From NCBI RefSeq assembly GCF_044239695.1, contig NZ_JBIIAW010000046.1, forward strand, positions 1 to 22,480: a stretch of 22,480 nt of DNA. Reading direction: 5' to 3'. Position numbers and translations under genes: made by a program. The notes under the pieces are model-generated. The model saw only the letters and a program-made list of their open reading frames with translations, was not told the origin of the DNA and made no database searches. How positions within the stretch are numbered: the stretch's first letter is position 1; every line of letters starts with the position of its first letter. Of the stretch, positions 1-7,708 are shown piece by piece. This stretch comes from Pseudolysinimonas_A sp044239695. GTDB lineage: Bacteria > Actinomycetota > Actinomycetes > Actinomycetales > Microbacteriaceae.

Positions 1-667
1 TGACCGCGAAACCGGGATCGAGTCGTACCGGATGGTGGTCGACGATCTCGCGAAGGATCTTGGTGTCGTCGTTGCTGAGAGCCGCGTTGCCGTCCGGCCA
101 GTGACGCTCCGAGGCCGCGAGGAATACGTCTCGGGGGACGAGGAAGACGGTCGTCCCCTTGGGGACCCGGTCGAAGTTCTCAGGCGTGATCGTCATGGGG
201 CGGGGCATCGCGAGGTAGCCGCCCCAGAAGACATGCGTCGGGACCTCCCAGAACTGGCCGACGAGAGGCGAGGCCGGGTCGGTGACCGCGTGACCGTTCC
301 AGATCGTGGCCGCCGGGTCGTCGGCCACGACGCGTGCTACGTGCGCGATCGAGTCGGGATGCATGAGGATGCGTGAATCGAGCAGCATCACCCAGTCTGC
401 GGCGGCCTCGCGGAGACCTCTCACACGCGCGAGGAATCGCCCCCCGTTGCGTTGCGTGACGACGCGGAGTGGGAACCGATAGCCGCGCGCGATCTCGTCA
501 AGCACCCGCACGGTCGGATCGGTCGAACCGTCGTCGATGACGACGACTTCGGCCCGCATCCCGGAGCGATCGAGCGCGATGGCGAGTGCCTCGAGGGTCG
601 TCGGCAGCCAGTCGGCCGAGTTGTAACTCGGGATGACCACACTCAGTTCGAGCTCGGACGCCGCCAT
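1..667 (-). CDS. GT2 family glycosyltransferase (partial, C-terminus beyond left edge)
   Basis: The 222 visible residues form the GT-A nucleotide-sugar domain of a family 2 glycosyltransferase. The N-terminus reads LSVVIPSYN (about residues 8-16), followed by VVVIDDGSTD (41-50) and a basic NGGRFLARVRG segment (74-84), all typical of GT2 donor binding. Where most GT2 enzymes have a metal-binding DxD, this one reads LLDSRILMHPDS (95-106), so the second acidic residue is Arg. The ATG at 667-665 overlaps by one base the stop of the upstream membrane-protein gene (TAATG), which implies translational coupling and the same operon as the flippase. The acceptor and linkage cannot be told. I translated this frame directly; it has no stop before the edge, and the remainder of the protein lies outside the window. 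It probably adds one sugar to the lipid-linked repeat unit at the cytoplasmic face. Confidence 0.88.
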   Translation of the reverse strand, partial: MAASELELSVVIPSYNSADWLPTTLEALAIALDRSGMRAEVVVIDDGSTDPTVRVLDEIARGYRFPLRVVTQRNGGRFLARVRGLREAAADWVMLLDSRILMHPDSIAHVARVVADDPAATIWNGHAVTDPASPLVGQFWEVPTHVFWGGYLAMPRPMTITPENFDRVPKGTTVFLVPRDVFLAASERHWPDGNAALSNDDTKILREIVDHHPVRLDPGFAV

Positions 668-2160
668 TACTCGCCGTCCGGGAGGTCGCAGAACGCTTCG
701 CCTTGCGCGCGCTCGTAGGCGTCGGCCAGGTAGACGAGCGCAGCGTCCCGATAGTAATCCGGCCAGTCCCTCTCGTCCCACTCCTCGAGGCGATCGCAGC
801 GCTCGCTTTCGGGCATGTCCGCGTCCACCGACGCCTCGAGCAGCCTCGCATTGACCGAGTAGCTGCCCGCCATCATTGTGCCGAGAGTCCAGTTGACCGA
901 CTGCTGCACAACGGCGAAGGAGGCGAGTGCGACGACGAGCACGATGCCGACCACTCGCCCCGCGGGGAGCCTGAGCGCGAGGACACCGCCGGCCAGGAGG
1001 AGAGAGACCACGAGGCTGCCGACGGCATAGAAGAGGTAAACCAGGCCGGGAGCCGAGATCTCGACCGTGTACTTCGGGGTGATCGTGTGAGACAGGGTGG
1101 CGAGTGCCCAGAAGGCGACGAGCACGCCGACGGGGAGGAGGAGCCGGCGACTCAACGGCACACGAGGCAGCGGGCGACGCGTCCACGCGACGAGGAAGAT
1201 CACGAGGAGAAGGAGGAGCGCGAACGACCCGACGAGCGCGGCACGCGACAGATCGACCTGGCCGATTCGGTAGTAGGTGTAAGGCCATGCCGAGGCCGGG
1301 ATGCTGCTGGCCATGCCGAAGACGAAGGCCCGCGCGCTCTCGAGGCCCGGTACTGCGGTCGTGCCGGTGTAGCCGCCGGTACCACTCACGAGCGACACGT
1401 AAAGTCGCCCGCCGATGAAGACGGCAGCGGGCAGCACGACGCCGACGCCGATGACCGCAAGGATCCCGCCGCGACCGCCCACCGTCTTGGATCGTGTGAA
1501 CCAGGCCGCGCAGTAGACCACGAACGTCGCGGCGACCGCAGCGACGAGCATCTCGTAGAAGAGGACCGCGAACACCGCGGTGACCGCGATGCGGACGAGA
1601 TCGAGGGCGGTGGGGTGGCCGGTCGCGACCGCCCGGAACGCGAAGCCGATGAGGAGGAACCCGATGGCCGTGCTCGCGTATCCCGCCATGGAGTACGTCG
1701 TGACCGGGTCGTTCGACCACGGGTGGAGCTGAATGGTGACTCCGGTCACCGCAGCAACGAGCGCGAACAGTCGCCAGAACGGTACGGACGCGTAACCCAC
1801 GTGACGCAGCGCCGAGGTGAGGGCGTAGGTCGCCGCGAGTGCCGCAGTCGCCAGGATGAGGAAAGCCCCCGCAAGGTAATACGTCGTCGGGGTGACCCCG
1901 ACGAGCGAACCCCACGCGAACGCACCGAAGTGATAAAGCCCGCCGAGCACCTGCCCGATGGGATTGAAATGCCCCGCCTGCATGCCCCAGCCCCACGCGA
2001 GCGAGAGCCACGTGCCCAGGTCGCCGCTCGACACCCCTTGGGCCTGGAAGACGACGTAGAAGTCGTCGCCCAGCGTCGGCACGCGCGTGGCGGGAAGGAA
2101 ACCTACGACGAGGACGGCAACGCCGAGCGCAGCCCACAGCAGAGAACTACGCCTGGACAT
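667..2160 (-). CDS. Polytopic membrane protein, GT-C-like or polymerase-like
   Basis: A 497-residue integral membrane protein with roughly ten to twelve hydrophobic segments. After the first segment comes an extracytoplasmic loop containing GDDFYVVF (about residues 31-38) and then HFNPIGQ (about 64-70). An acidic pair in the first outer loop is the usual position of the catalytic acid in GT-C polyprenol-phosphate-sugar transferases. A hydrophilic C-terminal tail of about 60 residues holds two cysteines that could form a disulfide if it faces outward. The start is well supported: GGAGGT lies 5 nt upstream of the ATG, inside the end of the flippase gene, which it overlaps by 14 nt. I do not recognise a named family. 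Lying between a flippase and a GT2, it could be a GT-C glycosyltransferase or the missing Wzy-type polymerase; the first loop favours GT-C. Confidence 0.8.
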   Translation of the reverse strand: MSRRSSLLWAALGVAVLVVGFLPATRVPTLGDDFYVVFQAQGVSSGDLGTWLSLAWGWGMQAGHFNPIGQVLGGLYHFGAFAWGSLVGVTPTTYYLAGAFLILATAALAATYALTSALRHVGYASVPFWRLFALVAAVTGVTIQLHPWSNDPVTTYSMAGYASTAIGFLLIGFAFRAVATGHPTALDLVRIAVTAVFAVLFYEMLVAAVAATFVVYCAAWFTRSKTVGGRGGILAVIGVGVVLPAAVFIGGRLYVSLVSGTGGYTGTTAVPGLESARAFVFGMASSIPASAWPYTYYRIGQVDLSRAALVGSFALLLLLVIFLVAWTRRPLPRVPLSRRLLLPVGVLVAFWALATLSHTITPKYTVEISAPGLVYLFYAVGSLVVSLLLAGGVLALRLPAGRVVGIVLVVALASFAVVQQSVNWTLGTMMAGSYSVNARLLEASVDADMPESERCDRLEEWDERDWPDYYRDAALVYLADAYERAQGEAFCDLPDGE

Positions 2161-3406
2161 CTTCCACCTCCCTGGTGCCGCGGTACGAAACGAAGTCTGC
2201 GATCGAGAACGCCGCGAGCACGACCACCCCGAGCGATCCGATCACGACGATCATCAGCGTGAGATCGGGCAGAACAGCGTGGGCGAGCACCCACTGCGCG
2301 ATGGCGGCCACGACGACGACGACGAGTGCCGTCTTCGAAGCGATGGCAGACAGCCGGATCAAGAGCCCCTGAGCCATCGCCCACGGCAAGTAGGCGAGCG
2401 AGAGCCATGGCAGCCAGGCGGCAGTCAGCTCGTATCCCTCGCCGAAGAGGAGGCGGACGATCGGGCCCGCCGCGAAGAGAAGCACGACGAAGATGCCGAC
2501 GGCGCCGATGCCGATGATGCCGATCGTGAAGGTGACCCCAGCCCGTGATCGGGCGACGTCCTCGCGCCGCGACACGAAGCGCGGGAGCAGGTAGAGCGCC
2601 AGCATCCCGGGCACGAGGAAGATCGTCTTCGTCACGACGGCCGCCGCCGCGAACGATCCCGCCGCGAGCTCCGACGCATTCGCTCGCACGAGAACGACGT
2701 CGATGTTGGTCACCCACGCGAACGCGACGGTCAGCAGGATGACGACGACGCTGTTCGCCGAGAATGCCGAGGCCGTCGGATGGACCCGTGTGCGCGTCGC
2801 GTGGATGAAGGCGCCGACCGTAATGACCGCCGTCGACGCGATGACGGCGATGAGCGTGCTGACCGCCCCAAGGCTCAACAGCACGACCAGCACGACGAGC
2901 GCGACTCGCAGGACCTGGCCCGTCGTCGTCCAGGTGGCGACGGAGCGCGAGCGGCCGCTGCCTTGGAGGATGCCGAGCGAGCGAGCGAGCAGGAAGGCAG
3001 GGAGCATCGTGCAGCCCGCGAGGATGACCGCGAGCGTCCCCGACTTGAGCATTCCCGCGAGAGTAGGCGCGGCGGCGAACACCAGGAGGCTAGCAGCGAC
3101 GCCGATGACCAAGGCTTCGACGAGGGAGCTGTCGAAGCGGCGGCGCGACACCTGTGGCGAGTCCGCCGCGATCGCGGCTGCCGTGCCGACGGCGACCGAG
3201 TTCTGCAGCGCCGAGCTTCCCGTCGCCCCGATGCTCACGATCGCCATGAATGCAGCGAGCAGACCGTAGGCTTCGGGACCGAGGAACCGGCCGGTCAGCA
3301 CCTGGAATCCCAGCGCCGCCACGATGCCGGCCGCGCTGACGAGTCCGACGCCGAGGAAGGCGCGCCCGTGTCGTCGCAGTTCGAAATGTGCGAACCGACC
3401 GGTCAC
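2147..3406 (-). CDS. Wzx-type lipid-linked oligosaccharide flippase (MOP superfamily)
   Basis: A 419-residue protein with about twelve hydrophobic segments across its whole length. The N-terminus has the layout of polysaccharide-export flippases: a basic cytoplasmic lead, a first helix, then TGRFLGPEAYGLLAAF (about 38-53), which matches the conserved R.LGP..YG.......S region of that family. Its expected role is to move the undecaprenyl-linked repeat unit to the outer face of the cytoplasmic membrane. The start is GTG at 3406-3404, overlapping the stop of the upstream GT2 gene by 4 nt (GTGA); the 3' end overlaps the next membrane-protein gene by 14 nt. This packing puts it in one operon with both GT2 genes and the WecB-like gene. 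The substrate cannot be inferred from sequence. Confidence 0.88.
   Translation of the reverse strand: MTGRFAHFELRRHGRAFLGVGLVSAAGIVAALGFQVLTGRFLGPEAYGLLAAFMAIVSIGATGSSALQNSVAVGTAAAIAADSPQVSRRRFDSSLVEALVIGVAASLLVFAAAPTLAGMLKSGTLAVILAGCTMLPAFLLARSLGILQGSGRSRSVATWTTTGQVLRVALVVLVVLLSLGAVSTLIAVIASTAVITVGAFIHATRTRVHPTASAFSANSVVVILLTVAFAWVTNIDVVLVRANASELAAGSFAAAAVVTKTIFLVPGMLALYLLPRFVSRREDVARSRAGVTFTIGIIGIGAVGIFVVLLFAAGPIVRLLFGEGYELTAAWLPWLSLAYLPWAMAQGLLIRLSAIASKTALVVVVVAAIAQWVLAHAVLPDLTLMIVVIGSLGVVVLAAFSIADFVSYRGTREVEDVQA
2161..2172 (-). promoter_or_regulatory. Strong ribosome binding site of the membrane protein gene inside the flippase gene
   Basis: On the minus strand GGGAGGTGGAAG directly precedes ATG 2160, with GGAGGT 5 nt from the start. 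It fixes the start and explains efficient reinitiation despite a 14-nt overlap with the upstream gene. Confidence 0.75.
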
Positions 3407-4143
3407 GCCGTCCCCCCCTCGCCGCGACGCATCGCGCGACGCCGACCACGAGACGCGTGACGCAACTCGCCGAGCGCCGTCGTGATATTGCGGAGCCCTA
3501 CAGAGCTCGTGAATTCGTAGGTGAGCACAACGGGCGCCTCTCGGATCCGCGCGCCGTCATCCGACATCTGAGCAAGCAGTTCGAGATCGAAAGAGAAGCC
3601 GTTGGAGACGCACCTGCGCACGGCTGGCAGCGCGATCTCGCGCGTCATGGCCTTGAGGCCGGTCTGTGTATCGCTCAAGTTCAGTCCCGTCACCACACGT
3701 GTCGCCAGCCGGAAGGCGCGACTCGCGAGTCGGCGCTTGAGGGGGTAGTCGACGACCGATTCGGGGTGCATCTTCGACCCGATCACGACATCCGCCTCGC
3801 CCTCATCGAGCAGGTCGAAGTAGTCGGGCAGAACGACGGGGTCGAGGTCGAGATCTCCATCGATGAAGGCGATCAGCGGATGGGCGGCCTCGAGGAAGCC
3901 CGTGCGAAGAGCGAATCCCTTTCCTCGGTTCTTGGAATTGTCGATCAGGCGCACGGCAGGGTGTGCGACGGCTCGCACCTTCGCCGCCGTGTCGTCGGTG
4001 CTGCCGTCCGAGACGACGATCACCTCGAACGGGCGGCGGGTGCCCTCCACGACCGAGACGATGCGATCGATCGACGCGATGATGCTCGCAGACTCGTTGT
4101 AGGCCGGGATGATGATCGAGACGGCCGTGCGGCTATCGTGCAT
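3403..4143 (-). CDS. GT2 glycosyltransferase, dolichyl/polyprenyl-phosphate-sugar synthase-like
   Basis: A 246-residue GT-A enzyme. Visible motifs are SIIIPAYNES (9-18), VIVVSDGSTDDT (41-52), NRGKGFALRTG (72-82), DGDLDLDP (95-102) carrying the acidic metal-binding residues, and SDTQTGLKAM (157-166). This set is typical of ALG5/GtrB-like synthases that load a sugar from a nucleotide donor onto a polyprenyl phosphate, although some relatives transfer to lipid-linked glycans. There is no C-terminal membrane domain. I chose ATG 4143, which has AGGGGACGAGG just upstream and overlaps the preceding epimerase gene by 11 nt. The frame is open further upstream to 4365, but that would run through the epimerase coding region. 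The 3' end shares GTGA with the flippase gene. Candidate donor sugars are those made by neighbouring genes. Confidence 0.85.
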   Translation of the reverse strand: MHDSRTAVSIIIPAYNESASIIASIDRIVSVVEGTRRPFEVIVVSDGSTDDTAAKVRAVAHPAVRLIDNSKNRGKGFALRTGFLEAAHPLIAFIDGDLDLDPVVLPDYFDLLDEGEADVVIGSKMHPESVVDYPLKRRLASRAFRLATRVVTGLNLSDTQTGLKAMTREIALPAVRRCVSNGFSFDLELLAQMSDDGARIREAPVVLTYEFTSSVGLRNITTALGELRHASRGRRRAMRRGEGGTA

Positions 4144-5203
4144 ATCCTCGTCCCCTGAGATCGTCAACGATGATATCCGAGGGTGATAGCTGGTCATCGC
4201 CCGGCGGACGGCGCCAACGGTCGTAGTCGGCGAGGAACTCGCGCAGCATCTCCGGCCTCCACATCGAGAGCACGACGTTCGCCCCGAGCCCCTCCGACCT
4301 TTCGGTCGCCTTGCGATGGATGAGCGTCGGGGTACCGAGGCGTGAGACCTCTTCCTGCACACCACCGGAGTCGGTCACCACGAAGCTTGCCGAGGCCAAG
4401 AGCTCCACGAACTCGTGATGCGGGAGCTTGCCGAGAACCTTCATCCGGTCCGCCCCGACCGCATTCGCGAGAGGCTCGATCGTCGCGCGGGCGTGGTCGT
4501 CCACCACCACGGCGAGTGGCAGCGGCGACCCCGTGGCGAGGGAGTCGACGGTCTCCCGGACGAGGCGCGCGTTGTTGAGGAATTCGAAGCGATGAAGCAG
4601 GACGAGACCGAACGGCTCGCGCTGGCCGCCCCCGGCCTGGTGCGCATCCGCAAGCGCATCCACCGCGGTATTGCCGTGGGTGAACACGACGTCGCGGCGA
4701 GGAAGTGCGGCGACCGCGGCTTCGGAGGGTGCGTAGTGGATGTGCGCGACGCGACCGACGATGCGGCGATCGAGTTCCTCGGGGAACGGGTGGCGCCAGT
4801 CGCCGGAGCGCAGACCCGCCTCGACGTGAGCAACGGTGACGCCCAGCCCCCGGCCGATGAATGCGCCGACAACGCTCGTCATCGTGTCCCCGTGAACGAG
4901 CAGCACGCTCGGCTCGGCGGCGAGCTCCCGCCGGAGGCGCCCACTGTTGCGTCGGTACCACGAGAGGATCGTCAACATCCACCGAGCGGTGTCGAGCATT
5001 CCGGCGAGAGGCCGACCCGCGACCCCGTCGGCGATGATCTCGTCCGGTTCCTCCAGGCCCAGGGCCGGCAGGTTCCGCACGACCGTCTGCGACTGCTGGA
5101 GCGTGACCCACTGCCGATAGGGAACGCCACGATCTCGAAGGCGTCGAGCGAGGGGGGCGAACTTGATGGCTTCGGCCGTCGTACCGTAGACGAAGACGAT
5201 CAA
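4133..5203 (-). CDS. UDP-N-acetylglucosamine 2-epimerase-like protein (WecB/MnaA superfamily)
   Basis: A 356-residue GT-B-fold protein of the non-hydrolysing UDP-GlcNAc 2-epimerase family, which interconverts UDP-GlcNAc and UDP-ManNAc in the cytoplasm. Residues matching the family's active-site positions are present: Asp106 in VHGDTMTS, Glu128 in HVEAGLRS, Glu142 in FPEELDRR, His204 in LLHRFEF, the SGGVQEE loop (279-285) and TERSEG (300-305). The usual N-terminal GTRPEAIK is GTTAEAIK (7-14), losing the Arg and Pro, and the HRRE segment is HRFE, so the substrate may differ. It is slightly shorter than the usual 370-380 residues. The start is TTG at 5203-5201, the only start-like codon after an in-frame stop, with AAGGG 8 nt upstream. 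It heads the run of four downstream glycan genes. Confidence 0.82.
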   Translation of the reverse strand: MIVFVYGTTAEAIKFAPLARRLRDRGVPYRQWVTLQQSQTVVRNLPALGLEEPDEIIADGVAGRPLAGMLDTARWMLTILSWYRRNSGRLRRELAAEPSVLLVHGDTMTSVVGAFIGRGLGVTVAHVEAGLRSGDWRHPFPEELDRRIVGRVAHIHYAPSEAAVAALPRRDVVFTHGNTAVDALADAHQAGGGQREPFGLVLLHRFEFLNNARLVRETVDSLATGSPLPLAVVVDDHARATIEPLANAVGADRMKVLGKLPHHEFVELLASASFVVTDSGGVQEEVSRLGTPTLIHRKATERSEGLGANVVLSMWRPEMLREFLADYDRWRRPPGDDQLSPSDIIVDDLRGRGYAR

Positions 5204-5259
5204 GACCGGTGCCCTTGCTTCTCAGTGACAGCGGCGGCAATTGGGCCACCCGGTGTCCT

Positions 5260-5265
5260 AGAGTA
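5260..5265 (-). promoter_or_regulatory. Weak candidate -10 box upstream of the WecB-like gene
   Basis: The 88-nt gap between the DUF4214 stop and the TTG start holds TACTCT on the minus strand, which would give a leader of about 50 nt. No -35 box is visible. The gap otherwise shows only the ribosome site near 5212-5216. Confidence 0.2.
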
Positions 5266-5291
5266 ACCCACCCGCCGTCGGGGGGCTCACA

Positions 5292-6770
5292 TCACTCGGG
5301 GTAGCGAGCGACCGCCCGATCGAGGTACTCGCGACTGTTCACCAGCAGCCCGCGGACCGCGTGATCGCCTGCCGAGAGGATGATCGGCGTGTAGGTGCGG
5401 ATGCCCGCCGGATCGGCATCACGTTGGAAATAGGTTTGATAGAGGGTGTTGATCCGCACAGCTGCCGACTCCTCGGAGCCGTAGATTCCACGGACCACGG
5501 CGACGCGTCCACGGGCGTTCATCACACTCACCCAGGCATCACGGTCTGCTTCGCTCGCCGGACGCTTCAGGAGTTGCTGGTAGACGAGGTTCACGAATTC
5601 CCGCGGGTCGCCGCCCGCATGCACCTCGAAGAACTCGTCACTCTCTGTATGGATCATCGCGAGGTCGTCGACGCGGAGGCGACTGGTCTCGATCTCCCGC
5701 AACCAGTAGCTACGACCCGACGGTTCCGGCTCTCGTTGCAGCACCTGCCGGTAGGAGGCGTCGACGCGCGCGAGATAGTACTCGGTGCTCGCGAGCACCC
5801 CGTTCACGACGTAGGACGCGGGGCGACCCTCGAACATGAGCGCGCGGGTCCAGGTGGCGGTGCCGCCCTCGTCGGGCACGCGGCCGTGAACGTCCTGGTA
5901 GAGCGCCTTGATGAGGCCCGAGACTTCGTTGCTCTGGAACCCGGTCGTCGGCGAACCGAACCAGTCCGTGAAGATCCGCCAGAAGTTCCGATTACCGTAG
6001 CTGCTGCAGCCGTCACCCGTACTGTAGAGGTTGTTGAGGGCCGCGTCGTTCGGCGTATAGGGCGTGTAGTTGTAGAGCGCCGCCGTCGCCTGGTTCTGGA
6101 TGTACACGGAACGAGTGCCGCAGCCGCGGTTCGGGTGGTAGAGGATGTCCTCCCACGCGCCCCATTGATAGTTGTACGCCGCATTGTTCTTCACGTAGCG
6201 CTGGAATGAGCGAGCCCCGTAGTACACCTGGTAGAAGAAGCCCTGGATCGAAGGGTCGCACGGGGCGGTGTCGGGGCATCCCGCGCCGGTCGCCGACGAA
6301 TAGGCGCCGCTCGAAGGGCCGGTCGAGGTGACGAGCGACTGCTCTTTCTGAAGCAACACGAGCAGAACGCGCGGGTTGATCCCGCATGATGCCGCGACCT
6401 TGACGATGATCGTCGCGGCAGATTCGACGCCACCGCCTTGGTACCCAGAGCAGTACCGGTCGGACGCGATGTTCGACGTGGTCTGCGAGTAGCCCCTGAG
6501 GCAGACGAAGCCGCTCCGGCAGGAGGCGACCTTGCCGTCGAGGAATGACTGCACCTGCGCGCCGTTCATCGCCTGGGAGCTGAAGAAAACCGAGTCGCTG
6601 ATGATGTAGCCAGGGTTGAAGTCGGCTCCCGTGATGGCTTGTGCCGGAGCCGTCGGGACAAGCGTCGGCACGAGCATCGCGCCGACGAAGGCGAAGATCG
6701 CCGTGAGCGCGAGTGCAGTGTTCCGACGTCGGCCGCCTGGTGACCGTGCGGCATCGATTCGGTTTCGCAA
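5292..6770 (-). CDS. Secreted protein: lysozyme-like region plus DUF4214 repeats
   Basis: From the chosen TTG start the protein has 492 residues. It begins with a basic stretch, a hydrophobic core and an APAQA cleavage-like site near residue 45, which is a Sec signal peptide. Residues about 50-275 hold eight cysteines, Tyr/Trp/Asn-rich segments, and NPRVLLVLLQKEQSLV (132-147), which looks like the catalytic-Glu helix of lytic transglycosylases; Glu143 is the candidate acid. From about 284 to the end are four units of roughly 50-57 residues beginning LYQDVHGRVPD, YRQVLQREPEP, VYQQLLKRPAS and LYQTYFQRDAD, matching DUF4214. The longer GTG start at 6818 is possible, but it would bury the signal peptide 16 residues deeper and lacks the GGGAGGGGG ribosome site seen before TTG 6770. 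Its task is unknown; wall remodelling or binding of surface glycan is a reasonable guess. Confidence 0.82.
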   Translation of the reverse strand: MRNRIDAARSPGGRRRNTALALTAIFAFVGAMLVPTLVPTAPAQAITGADFNPGYIISDSVFFSSQAMNGAQVQSFLDGKVASCRSGFVCLRGYSQTTSNIASDRYCSGYQGGGVESAATIIVKVAASCGINPRVLLVLLQKEQSLVTSTGPSSGAYSSATGAGCPDTAPCDPSIQGFFYQVYYGARSFQRYVKNNAAYNYQWGAWEDILYHPNRGCGTRSVYIQNQATAALYNYTPYTPNDAALNNLYSTGDGCSSYGNRNFWRIFTDWFGSPTTGFQSNEVSGLIKALYQDVHGRVPDEGGTATWTRALMFEGRPASYVVNGVLASTEYYLARVDASYRQVLQREPEPSGRSYWLREIETSRLRVDDLAMIHTESDEFFEVHAGGDPREFVNLVYQQLLKRPASEADRDAWVSVMNARGRVAVVRGIYGSEESAAVRINTLYQTYFQRDADPAGIRTYTPIILSAGDHAVRGLLVNSREYLDRAVARYPE

Positions 6771-6774
6771 GTGG

Positions 6775-6806
6775 CCCCCTCCCTGCGCATGCGCCTTGTC
6801 AGGATA
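6775..6806 (-). promoter_or_regulatory. Possible -10 box and ribosome site of the DUF4214 gene
   Basis: On the minus strand TATCCT at 6806-6801 could be a -10 box, and GGGAGGGGG at 6783-6775 lies 4-7 nt before TTG 6770. A transcript start near 6794 would exclude the longer GTG 6818 start. The -35 region is not recognisable, so the promoter part is weak, while the ribosome site is good. Confidence 0.4.
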
Positions 6807-6832
6807 GCCGAGCGTCACCGGACCGCCTGGAG

Positions 6833-7708
6833 TCAGATCGTCGGCGAGTCGCCGACGAGGTTGAGGAGGTAGGCGCCGTACCCGCTCTTGATGAGCGGCT
6901 CAGCAAGCGCTCGGAGCCCATCGTCGTCGATGTAGCCTGCACGCCAGGCTGCCTCCTCGATGCACCCGATGCGCTGACCCTGCCGGGCCTCGACAGCTCG
7001 CACGTACTCGCTCGCCTGCATCATCGACTCGAATGTGCCGGTATCGAGCCAGGCTGTTCCCCGCTCGAGCACTCGCACGCGGAGCCGTCCCTGCTCGAGG
7101 TATCGCGCGTTAACGTCGGTGATCTCGAGCTCTCCTCGCGAGCTCGGTGTGACCGACCTCGCGATCTCGAGGACGTCGTTGTCGTAGAAGTACAGTCCCG
7201 GAACGGCGTAGGAACTGCGGGGGACGGCCGGCTTCTCCTCGATGCCGATCACGCGGAAATCCTCGTCGAACTCCACCACCCCGTAATCCTGGGGACGGGC
7301 GACCGGGTAGGCGAAGATCAAGGCGCCCTCGAAGTCGGTCGCGGAACGCACCGTCTCGTCGAAGGCGGCGCCGTGGAAGATGTTGTCGCCGAGGATGAGG
7401 GCCACGTCGTCGCTGCCGACGAAGGCTTCGCCGATGAGGAAGGCCTGCGCGAGCCCCTCTGGCCGCTCCTGGGTGGCGTACTCGATGCGGATCCCGAGTC
7501 CTGATCCGTCGCCGAGCACACGCTTGAATGAGGACGAGTCGTCCGGGGTCGTGATAATCAGCACGTCACGGATACCTGCCGTCATCAGCGTCGACAGCGG
7601 ATAGTAGATCATCGGTTTGTCGTACACGGGCGCGAGCTGCTTGGAGATCCCGCGGGTGATCGGAAAGAGCCGACTTCCGGTGCCGCCCGCGAGGATGATC
7701 CCCCTCAT
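6833..7708 (-). CDS. rmlA: Glucose-1-phosphate thymidylyltransferase
   Basis: A 291-residue enzyme, the usual length for RmlA (E. coli 293). It makes dTDP-glucose from dTTP and glucose 1-phosphate, the first step of dTDP-L-rhamnose synthesis in the cytoplasm. The N-terminal GGTGSRLFPIT (8-18) is the nucleotide-binding signature, followed by SKQLAPVYDKPMIYYPLSTL (22-41) and LGDNIFHG (about 105-112), all diagnostic for this family. GELEITDVNARYLEQG further on is also conserved. The ATG at 7708 overlaps the rmlC stop by 4 nt (ATGA), so the two are co-translated. The next gene on the strand starts 62 nt downstream and has its own ribosome site and a possible promoter. Confidence 0.97.
   Translation of the reverse strand: MRGIILAGGTGSRLFPITRGISKQLAPVYDKPMIYYPLSTLMTAGIRDVLIITTPDDSSSFKRVLGDGSGLGIRIEYATQERPEGLAQAFLIGEAFVGSDDVALILGDNIFHGAAFDETVRSATDFEGALIFAYPVARPQDYGVVEFDEDFRVIGIEEKPAVPRSSYAVPGLYFYDNDVLEIARSVTPSSRGELEITDVNARYLEQGRLRVRVLERGTAWLDTGTFESMMQASEYVRAVEARQGQRIGCIEEAAWRAGYIDDDGLRALAEPLIKSGYGAYLLNLVGDSPTI
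6838..6858 (-). repeat. Perfect hairpin at the 3' end of rmlA
   Basis: TCGTCGGC (6838-6845) and GCCGACGA (6851-6858) form an 8-bp stem with a 5-nt loop over the last codons of rmlA. No U-tract follows. It might slow decay or partly terminate transcription before the DUF4214 gene; it could equally be a coding coincidence. Confidence 0.3.

Noticed and set aside
703..2262. Long plus-strand open frame (519 codons) opposite the membrane protein gene
   Set aside because: The product is an almost uniformly Arg/Glu/Asp/His-rich string, the expected complement of a hydrophobic protein's codons, while the minus strand has a clear start, ribosome site and membrane protein.
5266..5285. Short GC hairpin after the DUF4214 stop as a terminator
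   Set aside because: Only about 4 bp (CCCG/CGGG) can pair cleanly and no U-tract follows.
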